Assembly: GCA_013215945.1 (NCBI GenBank)
Contig: JABSOM010000003.1
Coordinates: 213,987 to 277,986 of the forward strand
Source of the DNA: Campylobacteraceae bacterium
GTDB taxonomy: Bacteria; Campylobacterota; Campylobacteria; Campylobacterales; Arcobacteraceae
Direction of reading: 5' to 3'
Length of the DNA: 64,000 nucleotides
Part shown: piece by piece, positions 26,534 through 36,096 of the stretch
How the letters are laid out: each line of letters starts with the position of its first letter
Position numbering within the stretch: the stretch's first letter is position 1
The notes under the pieces: model-generated
The model's input: the letters and a program-made list of their open reading frames with translations, nothing else
What the model was told of the DNA's origin: nothing
The model's database searches: none
Position numbers and translations under genes: made by a program

Positions 26534-27350
26534 GACTTACTCCTTTTTTATTCAATAGCTCGCTCATATGAATATTTTCACACGTAGAGATATATTCCAA
26601 TATTTCATCCACTTTTTCAAACTTATCACACAAATACATTGTGATTGGATGGATAATGACATTTGATAAAAGCCCTTTTTGTTCATTTTCTTTTAATTGA
26701 TTTAAAAGCATTTCGCTCCACTCCTCGATATAATAAGAATTGGGACCAAAATCATCACTCCAGTTATATCTTTTTTGCCAGGTTTTAATCCATTTAGGTG
26801 TTCGTTCTGCATGAATTAGATGTTCATGGTCGGGAATAATATTGATAGGCAAATTGTATAATCCTGTTTTATGTTTTTGAAGTCCATAGGAGTTTTTTGA
26901 AACACCATCAGAACATATTTTTATGCCTGCTTTAAAAAGAACTTCTTCCGTGTTTACTCCATGCATATACATATGATTTCTCCATACTTTAATCGTTTTT
27001 CCAGACATTTTATAAATGATATCCATGGTTTTTAAAACGTCTTTTCTTTGAATCCATTTGGGACCATTATAATTTTTTGTCAATTTATTCCAAACACGAT
27101 GAAAAAACTCATATTCAAAAGCATTATAATTATGTCCTCCTGTTTCAATTAAGGGGTTATATATAATGGACGAGACATCATCAAACTCTTCTAAAAAAGA
27201 TTTTCCTGTTATAAAACAGGTCATTTTCACCTTATGTTTTTCCAAGCGTTTTAAAAAAGCGCGTGCTGTTTGCATTTCAGTGATATCACAATGTTTTTGA
27301 TTAAGCGTTTTTAGACTTTTATGGTGCAAATCACCTGTTAAACAAATCAT
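26526..27350 (-). CDS. Polysaccharide deacetylase-like protein with incomplete metal site
   Basis: 274 residues from ATG 27350 (TAAAGG upstream; an earlier in-frame start at 27371 lies within the preceding gene). The NodB-like (CE4) pattern is visible: ICLTGDLHH near the start (first Asp), VKMTCFITGKSFLE (the TFF strand), IETGGHNYNAFEY (motif 2) and VWRNHMYMHG (motif 3, normally RxPxG). Motif 2 should be H-x3-H, but here the second His is Ala, so one metal ligand is missing. It may be a weak or altered deacetylase, or a binding protein. The cytoplasmic location (no signal) is also uncommon for CE4 enzymes. Confidence 0.7.
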   Translation of the reverse strand: MICLTGDLHHKSLKTLNQKHCDITEMQTARAFLKRLEKHKVKMTCFITGKSFLEEFDDVSSIIYNPLIETGGHNYNAFEYEFFHRVWNKLTKNYNGPKWIQRKDVLKTMDIIYKMSGKTIKVWRNHMYMHGVNTEEVLFKAGIKICSDGVSKNSYGLQKHKTGLYNLPINIIPDHEHLIHAERTPKWIKTWQKRYNWSDDFGPNSYYIEEWSEMLLNQLKENEQKGLLSNVIIHPITMYLCDKFEKVDEILEYISTCENIHMSELLNKKGVSHV

Positions 27351-27360
27351 AAATAAACCT

Positions 27361-28548
27361 TTATAAACCATATTCTTTAAAAGAGAAATTATTGTTTACA
27401 TATTTTCCCCAATATAAAAGATATTGTTGTTTTAATAATGTGGAATCACTTGTGTTAATATGAAAAAAACTATTGAGTACATCGGTATTTTTATCTTGCA
27501 TTCCAAACGCTACATAAGGAAAAAGAAGGGGAAGCACTCCTTTGTATCCAAGCATTTTTACTCTTAATCTATTTGTTAAACTCAAGTTTTTTATCACATG
27601 ATTGGGCAAAAATAAATTGCGTATATTTTTTAAAACCATTTTAAGACTTAAGTTATGAGATAAAGAGTTTGACAAAGCAGTTTCAAAATAACCTTGCCAT
27701 TTGATATCTTTTTTTTGTAAAGACATTGCTTCACAGTTTAAATGTATTTGTTTGAGTATCTCTTTTACCTCATTTTGAAAGTCAATCAAATTAAGTTGTA
27801 AATATTTTTGATAATTGGGCTCAAACCTAAAAGCCATTGCGTCATCATACATTTTTTTAAAATTTTCATCAATATTTTTTTGATTTCTCATACGTATTTT
27901 TTTTTCAACATAAGAATAATGGTACTGCCCTTGATAGTATAAAAGAGCATCTCCATATCCTATGATTGCTTTTACACAATGTTTAATTATGGTTTTTAAA
28001 TCTTTCATTGTATGGTCTTTTTTCGCAAGTATCAAATCATTGATCGTAAGAAGGGTTCCTCTGTTTACCATCAAGTTACGTATATCCCAATCGGGTATAT
28101 TTTCAATATCAAAACGGCTCATATGCGTAAAAAAAGAGAAGTCGCCATTAATAACTTTATGACCATATTTCATATCATAGGTGATGACCAAAGGTTCACA
28201 TATTCTTAATTTAAATTCACCAATAAGTGAGAGATCAAAATCAATGTTAAAATGGCTGCAATGACTTGCGATTATTGAGTGAATGTTATTTTTAAGTTCG
28301 ATTTCTTTTGTCTTGCCAATATTTTTAGAAACAATCAAAAAATCTAAATTGTTATGGGGGAATTCCACATTCTGAATTTTTATTACACCTCCTTCACCTC
28401 TTCCATAACCTCCAATTAAAATCACACATGTATACGATGAAGAAACAATAGATGCTTCAATGTCACTGGAAATATCATTCAAGAGTTTTGTCATTTTCTC
28501 TTCAAAATGTACACTTCCTTTAAGACTTAATTTTCCAAAAGATTTCAT
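27361..28548 (-). CDS. Polymerase-beta-type nucleotidyltransferase-like protein
   Basis: 395 residues from ATG 28548 (AAGGAG upstream, one base after the preceding stop). The N-terminal ~120 residues have a Pol-beta NTase signature: VILIGGYGRGEGG, then NNLDFLIV, where the usual DxD is NxD, and a possible third acidic site in INIDFDLSLIG. The rest is helical and unlike known domains (YGDALLYYQGQYHYSY, AFRFEPNYQKYLQL). It is not one of the sugar nucleotidyltransferases of polysaccharide synthesis. Its place between glycosyltransferases suggests a modification (for example phospho-linked decoration) or regulation; this is inference. Confidence 0.65.
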   Translation of the reverse strand: MKSFGKLSLKGSVHFEEKMTKLLNDISSDIEASIVSSSYTCVILIGGYGRGEGGVIKIQNVEFPHNNLDFLIVSKNIGKTKEIELKNNIHSIIASHCSHFNIDFDLSLIGEFKLRICEPLVITYDMKYGHKVINGDFSFFTHMSRFDIENIPDWDIRNLMVNRGTLLTINDLILAKKDHTMKDLKTIIKHCVKAIIGYGDALLYYQGQYHYSYVEKKIRMRNQKNIDENFKKMYDDAMAFRFEPNYQKYLQLNLIDFQNEVKEILKQIHLNCEAMSLQKKDIKWQGYFETALSNSLSHNLSLKMVLKNIRNLFLPNHVIKNLSLTNRLRVKMLGYKGVLPLLFPYVAFGMQDKNTDVLNSFFHINTSDSTLLKQQYLLYWGKYVNNNFSFKEYGL

Positions 28549-28549
28549 T

Positions 28550-29704
28550 TTAAACTCCTTGTAATTTTTGATTGAAGATGTCAATCAAGTTATTTATATG
28601 TGTTTGGCTTTTAAAGTTATGTTGCGTACTTTTAAAAGCATTGAGGCAAAAATTTTTATGCAAGCTGGGATTTGAAATTAGGTCATTTATCTTAAGAGCC
28701 AAATCCTGCGCATTATTTGACTCAAAAAGAAAACCATTGTTGCCATGGATTAACCACTCTTTGATTGCTCCCACATTAGCAGCAATCACAGGAAGTCCGG
28801 CTTTTAAAGCTTCAACACCTGTTAAATTAAATGTTTCAGGTGTTCTGCTTGGCACAATTAAACAATAAGCACGTTGATAATAAAATAACAGTTTTTCATG
28901 CTCAATTTGTCCAATGAATTCGACTCGTTCTTCTATTTTTAATTTTTGGGCATAGTGTTTAAGAAATTCTTCTTGTGCTCCAGATCCTATGATTTTCAAA
29001 GAATATGATTTATCAATATTTTTCATTGCATTTAATAAAATATCTATACCTTTACCTGTAACTAATTGTCCCACATACAACAATGTTTTACTCTTGTTAA
29101 TATTCATACTGTTTTTATATTCAACATTGTCGTTTGCATACAAAGGATTGATCATTATTTTTGATGCTTCAAAATGATGAAGTTTTAAATGTTCTTTCAT
29201 ATAGGATGATGCGACAATAAAAAGATCTAAACGTTTGTTGATATCTTGCAGTTTTTGAAGTTTCCCCAAACTTGCTATTTTAAATCCATCTTGGGTTTTT
29301 TTGATAAATCCCAAACACGAATAACAGTCTAAACCTGTTTTACAAATACACGTTTTTTTACTCAAGGTTTTGTATTTATGTTCTCTTAAACAAAACAATT
29401 TATGATCATGATAAAATCTTATTTTTTTAACCTTAGACTTCATAATCTCTTCATAACTGGCATAATCATGTAACTGATGTATATATAAGAGGTCAGGATT
29501 AATATTTTGTATTTGTTCTTTGATACAAAGCAAAGGAAAAGCACTGTCAAATATATCAAGAAATTCATTTTCTACCTCAATATTTGGATCATAAAGAAGT
29601 GAAGATTTGATACCTTTTTTATTTAAATGTTTAACGGTATTGTAAATATACTGTTCTGCACCGCCACCTCTTGAAGCTTTATTGTTTATCCATAAAACAT
29701 GCAT
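28550..29704 (-). CDS. GT4-family glycosyltransferase
   Basis: 384 residues from ATG 29704 (AAAGGAGATGCG just upstream). Starts VLWINNKASRGGGAEQYIY, the typical GT4 glycine-rich acceptor loop; C-terminal domain SKTLLYVGQLVTGKGIDILL and the EX7E motif VPSRTPETFNLTGVEAL. A Cys-rich patch (KTCICKTGLDCYSCLG) in the N-terminal half, typical of a subset of GT4 enzymes, may bind metal. Leads the unit with the NTase-like, deacetylase-like and GT2 genes, behind promoter box B. Confidence 0.92.
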   Translation of the reverse strand: MHVLWINNKASRGGGAEQYIYNTVKHLNKKGIKSSLLYDPNIEVENEFLDIFDSAFPLLCIKEQIQNINPDLLYIHQLHDYASYEEIMKSKVKKIRFYHDHKLFCLREHKYKTLSKKTCICKTGLDCYSCLGFIKKTQDGFKIASLGKLQKLQDINKRLDLFIVASSYMKEHLKLHHFEASKIMINPLYANDNVEYKNSMNINKSKTLLYVGQLVTGKGIDILLNAMKNIDKSYSLKIIGSGAQEEFLKHYAQKLKIEERVEFIGQIEHEKLLFYYQRAYCLIVPSRTPETFNLTGVEALKAGLPVIAANVGAIKEWLIHGNNGFLFESNNAQDLALKINDLISNPSLHKNFCLNAFKSTQHNFKSQTHINNLIDIFNQKLQGV

Positions 29705-29727
29705 CGCATCTCCTTTATCAATACAAA

Positions 29728-29761
29728 ATTTTAACCTTCTTTTATGCAAATAAATTGCAAA
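29728..29761 (-). promoter_or_regulatory. Polysaccharide-locus promoter box, copy B
   Basis: Minus strand: TTGCA-N6-TTGCA (11-bp period; dyad TGCAA-N5-TTGCA), 11 bases, then TAAAAT (29728-29733). The glycosyltransferase ATG is at 29704. It occupies the short gap after the stop of the double glycosyltransferase (29772). Confidence 0.72.
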
Positions 29762-29771
29762 TTCTTAAGAG

Positions 29772-32159
29772 TTATTTGCAACTAAGCATTTGTCTGTATA
29801 TTGAGTTTATTTGAGAATTGATTAATGACGTATCAAATGTTAAAACAGTCTTTTTCGCATTTTCTATCAAGGTATTTCTTAGGGATTCATTTTGTATCAA
29901 AAGAAGTAGGTTTTTTTCTAAAGATTCTATTGAATTATTTTTAAAAATCAATGCGTCTTTTTTATCTTTAATACTATTACAAACACCTGCAATGTTACTT
30001 ACAATTACAGGCAGAGAGCTGGCCCAAGCTTCAAGAACAACAATACCAAAAGGTTCGTGAGTTGAGGGAAGAATCAAAACATTTGAATTTAAATAAAGAT
30101 CAATTAATTCTTTTGACTCAGGTTTAAGATGAGTAATAAAAGTAATATATTTCTCTAAAGAATGTTTATAAATATATTCTTTTATTTCTTTATAATAAAC
30201 TTTGTCCGTAATATTTCCTGCAAAGAATATATGGATATTTTTGTTTTTTATCTTATTTAATACTTTCAATACTAACAATTGATTTTTTTGTAAATCAATT
30301 CTGGCACTAAGCAAACAGATAAAGGTTTTATCATTTAAAGCATATTTTTTTCGTATATTTTGATTTTTAGCTTTTGAAAAAGTAGCAATATCTACACTGT
30401 TTGGCAATAAAAAAATGTTTTTATTTGTATTGTTTTTTTTGAGTTTGTTATACTCTTCTTTATTCAAACATATAACTGCATTTGAATCTTTTATTACTCT
30501 TCGAGAACCAAAGATCAAACCCAGAATTTTACCCCACTCCAAACTATTTGTAAAAGAATTATTCTGAGTATTGTTTATATTTCTGTTATAAACACCTCCA
30601 TGAATGGAGACAATATAAGGAATATTGCGTATTTTGCAAACAATTCTTGCAATTGCTCCTATTCTTTTAAAGGTATGTAAATGTATCAAATCGATATTCT
30701 TTTTGAATAAGAGAGAAAACAACAAAGAAAAAGAAAATACATTTCCACCAATAAGATTTAATTTTTCTTTTACTTTTGTGCCTAAATTAATATAAGGATA
30801 AAAATAGCTGAATCTTTTGATTTTAATTCCCCTCATACTTTCTGTATGTTGTGTATTTAATATTGTAGTTGTGTATACTTCTGAATTAATATGAAACTTT
30901 TTTAAGCCTAGAGCATAAGACATAATCACATTCTCCGTTCCACCCCAATGTGTTTGTGTGAAACGTCTGGGAATATGAATAACATTTATCTCTTTTACTT
31001 TTAGATTGTTTATGAAAGCATATAGTTTTTTTGATACTTGTTCTTGTGAATGGTTTGTTACAACATAAGAGTAGGCTTTTATTCCAGCTTTTTTGCATTC
31101 ATTTGTATTACGCGCCAATGCTAGAAATTTTGAAGCAATATTTTTTGCCCCTTCTTCAATAAAAATACAATCTTTCATATCTAGTCCCTCCGCACCAATA
31201 GGAGTTGTTAAAATAGTTTTTTTTAAAAAAGCTGTTTCAAGTATTCTTGTTAATGTTCCCGATGCGATTACAAGAGGCAAAAAAACAAATTCACTTGCTT
31301 TGATATAAGCACTTAAATCATCCACTTCTCCCACAAACTCAATGTTTGCATATACTTTATCGTAGAGGATGGTTTTATTTTTTCCGATGACCAGGATTTT
31401 TATATTTTCTTGAATCAGAAAATCTTTTATCAAAGGATAGATTTTATTTATTATAAAGGCATAGGCACTCGTATTAACTGTTGAATTTAACATTCCATAA
31501 AACAGAATAAACCTGTTTTTATTTTTGCTTTCTTTGAGTGGTTTAAGCTCATGAACTACATTGGGTAATACCTTGTGTTGTTTGATATTTGCTAGCTTGT
31601 ATTTGTTTTTTACCAAGTGTATTTCTTCTTCATTGGTATAAAAAAAGGTAAAATTATTCTTTAAGAATTTTTTCTCAAAATAATACAGTTTTAAATACTC
31701 GATTAAAAAATATCTGTTTTTTAAACTTTTATTGTTTTTCCATGCTTCGTAACATATGCGAGAACTTAACATATCTACATCAATAATTATCTGAGAAAAT
31801 GGCAGAATTTTATTTGCAATATTTGCTAATATTGCCGTTGAATTAAATTTAAAAACCAACAAGTCATATTGATTTATGCCTAGTATTTCTTTAAAATAAT
31901 CGAGGTATCTTTTATTAAAACCATAGAGAGCTTGGGGCAAATAAAAAGAACTTTTTTCACTTTTTATAAGATACATTTTATTGATTTTATGTTTTTCTAA
32001 AATTTCACTTTTATACTCTTTATCTTCAATAAGAAGTATGTCCGTATCATATTTTAAACATAAAGACTCAAATAAGAATTTACTTCTATTTTTATCTCCC
32101 CCACAAAGTCCTAAAAATGGTCTGTCTATGTATAAAACTTTTAGTTTTTTAGTTTTCAT
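29772..32159 (-). CDS. Double glycosyltransferase: two GT4-type domains fused
   Basis: 795 residues. Domain 1 (about 1-385): YIDRPFLGLCGGDKNRS, RFILFYGMLNSTVNT and LPLVIASGTLTRILETAF, a GT4-like fold of the type with a weak EX7E. Domain 2 (about 390-795): VIHIPRRFTQTHWGGTENVI acceptor loop, FICLLSARIDLQKNQLLVL and LPSTHEPFGIVVLEAWASS with canonical EX7E. The fusion probably adds two consecutive sugars. The start overlaps the preceding NTase gene by 11 bases. Donors unknown; GDP-mannose is one candidate since its synthesis is encoded just upstream. Confidence 0.9.
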   Translation of the reverse strand: MKTKKLKVLYIDRPFLGLCGGDKNRSKFLFESLCLKYDTDILLIEDKEYKSEILEKHKINKMYLIKSEKSSFYLPQALYGFNKRYLDYFKEILGINQYDLLVFKFNSTAILANIANKILPFSQIIIDVDMLSSRICYEAWKNNKSLKNRYFLIEYLKLYYFEKKFLKNNFTFFYTNEEEIHLVKNKYKLANIKQHKVLPNVVHELKPLKESKNKNRFILFYGMLNSTVNTSAYAFIINKIYPLIKDFLIQENIKILVIGKNKTILYDKVYANIEFVGEVDDLSAYIKASEFVFLPLVIASGTLTRILETAFLKKTILTTPIGAEGLDMKDCIFIEEGAKNIASKFLALARNTNECKKAGIKAYSYVVTNHSQEQVSKKLYAFINNLKVKEINVIHIPRRFTQTHWGGTENVIMSYALGLKKFHINSEVYTTTILNTQHTESMRGIKIKRFSYFYPYINLGTKVKEKLNLIGGNVFSFSLLFSLLFKKNIDLIHLHTFKRIGAIARIVCKIRNIPYIVSIHGGVYNRNINNTQNNSFTNSLEWGKILGLIFGSRRVIKDSNAVICLNKEEYNKLKKNNTNKNIFLLPNSVDIATFSKAKNQNIRKKYALNDKTFICLLSARIDLQKNQLLVLKVLNKIKNKNIHIFFAGNITDKVYYKEIKEYIYKHSLEKYITFITHLKPESKELIDLYLNSNVLILPSTHEPFGIVVLEAWASSLPVIVSNIAGVCNSIKDKKDALIFKNNSIESLEKNLLLLIQNESLRNTLIENAKKTVLTFDTSLINSQINSIYRQMLSCK

Positions 32160-33318
32160 TTGGAATTCTTTGTTTTAATAAGGATGAAATACTTGTTTCA
32201 AGTGGGGTTTTATTCTTTTTTACTCGAATGTCTTCAACAAGCCAATTCATTTCACATTCTTGTGTATCAAGAAAATTTCCATCTAAAGATATAATAGAAT
32301 CTGAGAAAATTATTTTATTTTCTATAGAAGCAGGAAAAGTAATTTTTTTATAGTCATCAATTATAGATTTTTTTATTAAAACATTTTTTTCGATATGGCA
32401 ATTTGATCCAATCATACAAGGCCCTATAATAGTTACGCCTTCATCTATTTTTGTTGAAGAACCTATAAAAACAGGAGGAATGATAGTGACTTTTTCAAAA
32501 TCTATTTTTACATTTAATCCAACAAAAATGCCTTTTTTAATTTCTTGTGCAAATATATTGTAATTTTTGATTTCTCCTTTTAATATTGCAGATGTTGCAT
32601 AATAAAAGTCATTCACATTACCAATGTCTATCCATTCATAAGGAATATTTACTCCATAGATATTTAATTTTTTTGAAACAAGTTTAGGAAGTAATTGACT
32701 TCCTATATCGTATTCTCTGTCTTTTGGAATGTAATCAAATATTTCTGGTTCAAAAACATAAATCCCCGTATTTGCTAAAGTAGAAGAAGCTTCTTCCCTG
32801 CTTGGTTTTTCTTGAAAAGAGATTATTTTATCTTCTTTATCTAGTTCTACAATGCCATATTTGCTGACATTTTTTAAAGAAACATTTTTCAAAGCAATAG
32901 TAACAAGTGATTTTTTTTCTTTGTGTATTTTTATTACTTTTTTTATATCTAAATCAATTAATGCATCTGCACATAATACTAAAAATGTATCATCAAAGAA
33001 TTGATTGTCATCTTGAATTTTTTTCATTCCTCCTGCACTACCAAGTGCTTTGGGAATTAATTCCTTGTTTACTTTTTCGCCCTCAAAAGAATAAGCAATA
33101 TGAACACCAAATCTACTACCGTTTCCAAAATATTGTTCAATTTGGGTAGAGAGATAACTTGTATTTATTATAATTTCTGTGATTCCATTGTTTTTTAAAT
33201 GTTCAATTATTGATTCTAAAACAGGCTTTTGAAGAAGAGGAATCATGGGTTTTGGAATATTGTTTGTAATAGGTTTAACCCTAGTTCCTCTACCCGCAGC
33301 CAAAATCATTGCTTTCAT
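32149..33318 (-). CDS. Sugar-1-phosphate nucleotidyltransferase with beta-helix tail
   Basis: 389 residues. Intact nucleotidyltransferase signature MKAMILAAGRGTRVKPIT with the lysine of IPKPMIPL, the metal site FLVLCADALIDLD and EKPSREEASSTLANTG. The C-terminal ~130 residues are hexapeptide (left-handed beta-helix) turns (IIPPVFIGSSTKIDEGVTIIGP). This is the layout of mannose-1-phosphate guanylyltransferase (GMPP-like) or glucose-1-phosphate thymidylyl/uridylyltransferase relatives; sugar specificity is uncertain. It follows manC by 10 bases, so two NDP-sugar activators are encoded side by side. Confidence 0.9.
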   Translation of the reverse strand: MKAMILAAGRGTRVKPITNNIPKPMIPLLQKPVLESIIEHLKNNGITEIIINTSYLSTQIEQYFGNGSRFGVHIAYSFEGEKVNKELIPKALGSAGGMKKIQDDNQFFDDTFLVLCADALIDLDIKKVIKIHKEKKSLVTIALKNVSLKNVSKYGIVELDKEDKIISFQEKPSREEASSTLANTGIYVFEPEIFDYIPKDREYDIGSQLLPKLVSKKLNIYGVNIPYEWIDIGNVNDFYYATSAILKGEIKNYNIFAQEIKKGIFVGLNVKIDFEKVTIIPPVFIGSSTKIDEGVTIIGPCMIGSNCHIEKNVLIKKSIIDDYKKITFPASIENKIIFSDSIISLDGNFLDTQECEMNWLVEDIRVKKNKTPLETSISSLLKQRIPNEN

Positions 33319-33328
33319 CTTTTATCCT

Positions 33329-34720
33329 TTATCCTATTCGTTTGTAATCATCTTTGTATCTTACAATATCATCTTCTTCAAGATAATCCCCGACTTGGAC
33401 TTCTACTAAGAGTAAATCAATTTTGCCTTTATTTGCTAATCTGTGTTTCGTACCCATAGGAATATAAACAGATTCATTGACACAAACAAGTTTTTTATTT
33501 TTTCCAATAGTAACCGTAGCTGTTCCACTTAATACAATCCAGTGTTCACTTCTGTGATAATGTTTTTGTAAAGAGAGGCGTTGTTTTGGTTTAACTAAAA
33601 TAGTTTTAAATTTATAATTGTCTTTACTTTCTAATAAATTATAACTGCCCCATGGTCTATGAACTAAAGGATGATCTTGCGTTATTGATGAACCTTGGGC
33701 ATTTAATTTATTGACAAGCTCTTTAACATCTTCACATTTACCTCTTTTTGCAATTAACAATGCATCCGCGGTATCAACTACTATTAAATCATCAACATTT
33801 GAAAGTACAACTTTTTTTCCATTTGCTAGTACTAAATTATTGCTAGAGTTCATTAATAGGGGTTTTTCATTTTTATAGCTGATTGCATTTGTTTTTTCTT
33901 TAGGCAATTCATCATAAATAGCATCAAAACTTCCCACATCATTCCAAGAGAATTCTGATTTGACAATTCTTAACTTATGAGAGTTTTCCATAACCGCACA
34001 ATCAATGCTTATGTCTGGGATACTTCCCATTAATTCACTGTTTAAAAATAAGGGTTTTGATTTTTCGACACTTTTAAATGCATAAATACACATTTCATAA
34101 ACATCTAATGCATGTTCTAAGGCTTCACTTAATAAATTTTCAGCTTTAAAACAAAACATTCCACTGTTCCAGAAGTATCCCTCTTGTGTATATTCTCTTG
34201 CTTTTTCAATATCAGGTTTTTCGTAAAATTTTTCAACATCTTCGTTCGGTGCTTTTATATAACCATAACCTGTGTTCGCATCTAAGGCTTTTATACCAAA
34301 AATACTAATAAAACCCTCTTTTGAATTCAGAAGTGCTTTATTTACAGATTTTTGATAATCTTTGTCGCCCTTAATGGTATGATCACAAGGAGTCACAAAA
34401 AGTACTTCATTTTTATCTACATATAAACTTGCTATTATAATAGCAGCCGCTGTATTTCTTCCAATAGATTCTAAAATAAATTCAACATTTATCTTCAAAG
34501 AAAAATCATTTATTATTTGACTGATTTGTTCTTTTGCAATAAAATAGTTTTGTTCATTACAAACAATTAAAAACTTATTTGTAAAAACTTTATTTCTTAA
34601 AATGGTATTTTGAAATAAAGAGTATTTAGATGTAAGTTTTATGAATTGTTTGGGCATATGGCTTCTTGAAATGGGCCAAAGTCTTGTACCATTTCCGCCA
34701 GATAATATTACATTTGTCAT
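33329..34720 (-). CDS. manC: Mannose-1-phosphate guanylyltransferase / mannose-6-phosphate isomerase
   Basis: 463 residues, bifunctional type II GMP/PMI: N-terminal pyrophosphorylase TNVILSGGNGTRLWPISR with FVTPCDHTI and the EKPD metal/nucleotide site, FSWNDVGSFDA; C-terminal cupin PMI domain HRPWGSYNLLE, LSLQKHYHRSEHWIVLSG (metal-binding His/Glu). Makes GDP-mannose from mannose-6-phosphate intermediates (phosphomannomutase is not in the window). GDP-mannose is the only activated sugar that can be assigned in the locus. The start is preceded by GGAGG and by promoter box A. Confidence 0.94.
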   Translation of the reverse strand: MTNVILSGGNGTRLWPISRSHMPKQFIKLTSKYSLFQNTILRNKVFTNKFLIVCNEQNYFIAKEQISQIINDFSLKINVEFILESIGRNTAAAIIIASLYVDKNEVLFVTPCDHTIKGDKDYQKSVNKALLNSKEGFISIFGIKALDANTGYGYIKAPNEDVEKFYEKPDIEKAREYTQEGYFWNSGMFCFKAENLLSEALEHALDVYEMCIYAFKSVEKSKPLFLNSELMGSIPDISIDCAVMENSHKLRIVKSEFSWNDVGSFDAIYDELPKEKTNAISYKNEKPLLMNSSNNLVLANGKKVVLSNVDDLIVVDTADALLIAKRGKCEDVKELVNKLNAQGSSITQDHPLVHRPWGSYNLLESKDNYKFKTILVKPKQRLSLQKHYHRSEHWIVLSGTATVTIGKNKKLVCVNESVYIPMGTKHRLANKGKIDLLLVEVQVGDYLEEDDIVRYKDDYKRIG

Positions 34721-34757
34721 TTTGCACCTCCAACAAGTTAAACGACTTATATTTAGA

Positions 34758-34791
34758 AGTTTTCCATAAGAAGTTGCAAATAAAATGCAGA
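34758..34791 (-). promoter_or_regulatory. Polysaccharide-locus promoter box, copy A (weakest -10)
   Basis: Minus strand: CTGCA-N6-TTGCA (TGCA to TGCA is 11 bp) ahead of manC. At the position where the other copies have a -10 hexamer (11 bases on) it has only AAAACT (34758-34763), a poor match. It is therefore the weakest member, but spacing and location upstream of the unit's first gene (start 34720) agree. Confidence 0.55.
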
Positions 34792-34831
34792 AGAGAAAGA
34801 GGAGTAAATTAAGTAAAAAATATTTTATATA

Positions 34832-36085
34832 TTATAAAAATTTTGTGATAAGGATAGTAGTATCGTCATTTTTTTCTTTTTCTTTTATAAAGTTTTCTAA
34901 AGAATACGTAATACTGTTTAAAAGCTGAGAGGCAGTTTTTTTAGTGTTTTTTTTAATTGTTTCTGTGAGTCTGTTCATGCCATACATTTCTTGATTTTCA
35001 TTGATAGCTTCATTTAAACCATCTGTATATAACACCATAAAATCGTTTTTAGAAATACTTTTTGTTAGAACTTGATATTCCCTTTTTTCAAATATTCCCA
35101 AAGGAATGGATATTGAACGTAAATGTTCCAAAGAATCTTTCTTTGAATTGTAATATAAAATATCATTGTGTCCTGCACCGATATAAGCGATTCTATTCTC
35201 TTTTTCATAAAACTTGATAAAAAAGGCAGTAATAAAAAAACTGTTATTTTTTGCATCAGAACATACCATATCATTGATATGTTCAACTTGATCTTGAAAA
35301 GAAGAGGCTGTGGATAAAATAGCTCTGCATATCCCTCTAAAACTACTCATATTAATAGCTGGACCAAGGCCGTGACCCGATACATCAGCTATTACAATAT
35401 TGATCGCTTTATCACTTGAAACAAAAAAATCATAATAATCTCCACCTACAAATTGTGCAGCCTCAAAATGTGTTGCAATCTGCATTTTATTACTACTAGG
35501 TATCTCTTTTGGTAGAAAATTTTGCTGCACCTTTTGTGCTATCATCATTTCTTCTTTTAAATACTTGGCTTTTTTAACTTCTTCCAGTGATTTTAATAAA
35601 ATAATATTTTTTTCTTCTAATTCTTTGGTTCTTTGTTTTACCAAATCTTCTAAGTTTGTTTTGTATTGTATATTTTCGCGTGTATATTTTATTTGCATCA
35701 ATATTTTATAAAGAACATCAAAAAGTTTATCATGCACAATGGGTTTGAAAATAAAACCGTCAACACCCAGTTCTATCGCTTGTGTTAAAAAATTGATATC
35801 AGCATAAGAAGATAAGAATATGACTCTTTGTGATTTATAAACTTGTTTGATTGAAATAACCATTTCTAGGCCATTAAGTTTAGCCATAACAATATCACTT
35901 ATAACCAAATCAAATTTATGTTTCATATATAAAGCCAAACCATCTTGCCCATTTGAAGCAGTATGAACTTCTTTAAATATTTTTGTAAATAAGTTGTATG
36001 TTTTTTTTCGAGCTATATCATTGTCTTCTACATATAAAACAGTAATACCTTTGGCTAATTCTCTTAATTCAATTAAATTTTGCAT
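34832..36085 (-). CDS. Receiver-PP2C phosphatase (RsbU/SpoIIE type)
   Basis: 417 residues: receiver with Asp64 (LVISDIVMAKLNGLEM, IFKPI), a coiled-coil linker (about 125-185), and a SpoIIE-type PP2C domain with all metal motifs: FVGGDYYDFF, IADVSGHGLGPAINM, YTDGLNEAIN and DDTTILI. It should dephosphorylate a STAS protein when its receiver is phosphorylated, linking the two-component system to the partner switch. It is last in the trio STAS (36510)-kinase (36097)-phosphatase, separated by 5 and 11 bases. Confidence 0.93.
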   Translation of the reverse strand: MQNLIELRELAKGITVLYVEDNDIARKKTYNLFTKIFKEVHTASNGQDGLALYMKHKFDLVISDIVMAKLNGLEMVISIKQVYKSQRVIFLSSYADINFLTQAIELGVDGFIFKPIVHDKLFDVLYKILMQIKYTRENIQYKTNLEDLVKQRTKELEEKNIILLKSLEEVKKAKYLKEEMMIAQKVQQNFLPKEIPSSNKMQIATHFEAAQFVGGDYYDFFVSSDKAINIVIADVSGHGLGPAINMSSFRGICRAILSTASSFQDQVEHINDMVCSDAKNNSFFITAFFIKFYEKENRIAYIGAGHNDILYYNSKKDSLEHLRSISIPLGIFEKREYQVLTKSISKNDFMVLYTDGLNEAINENQEMYGMNRLTETIKKNTKKTASQLLNSITYSLENFIKEKEKNDDTTILITKFL

Positions 36086-36096
36086 ACTATTACCGC

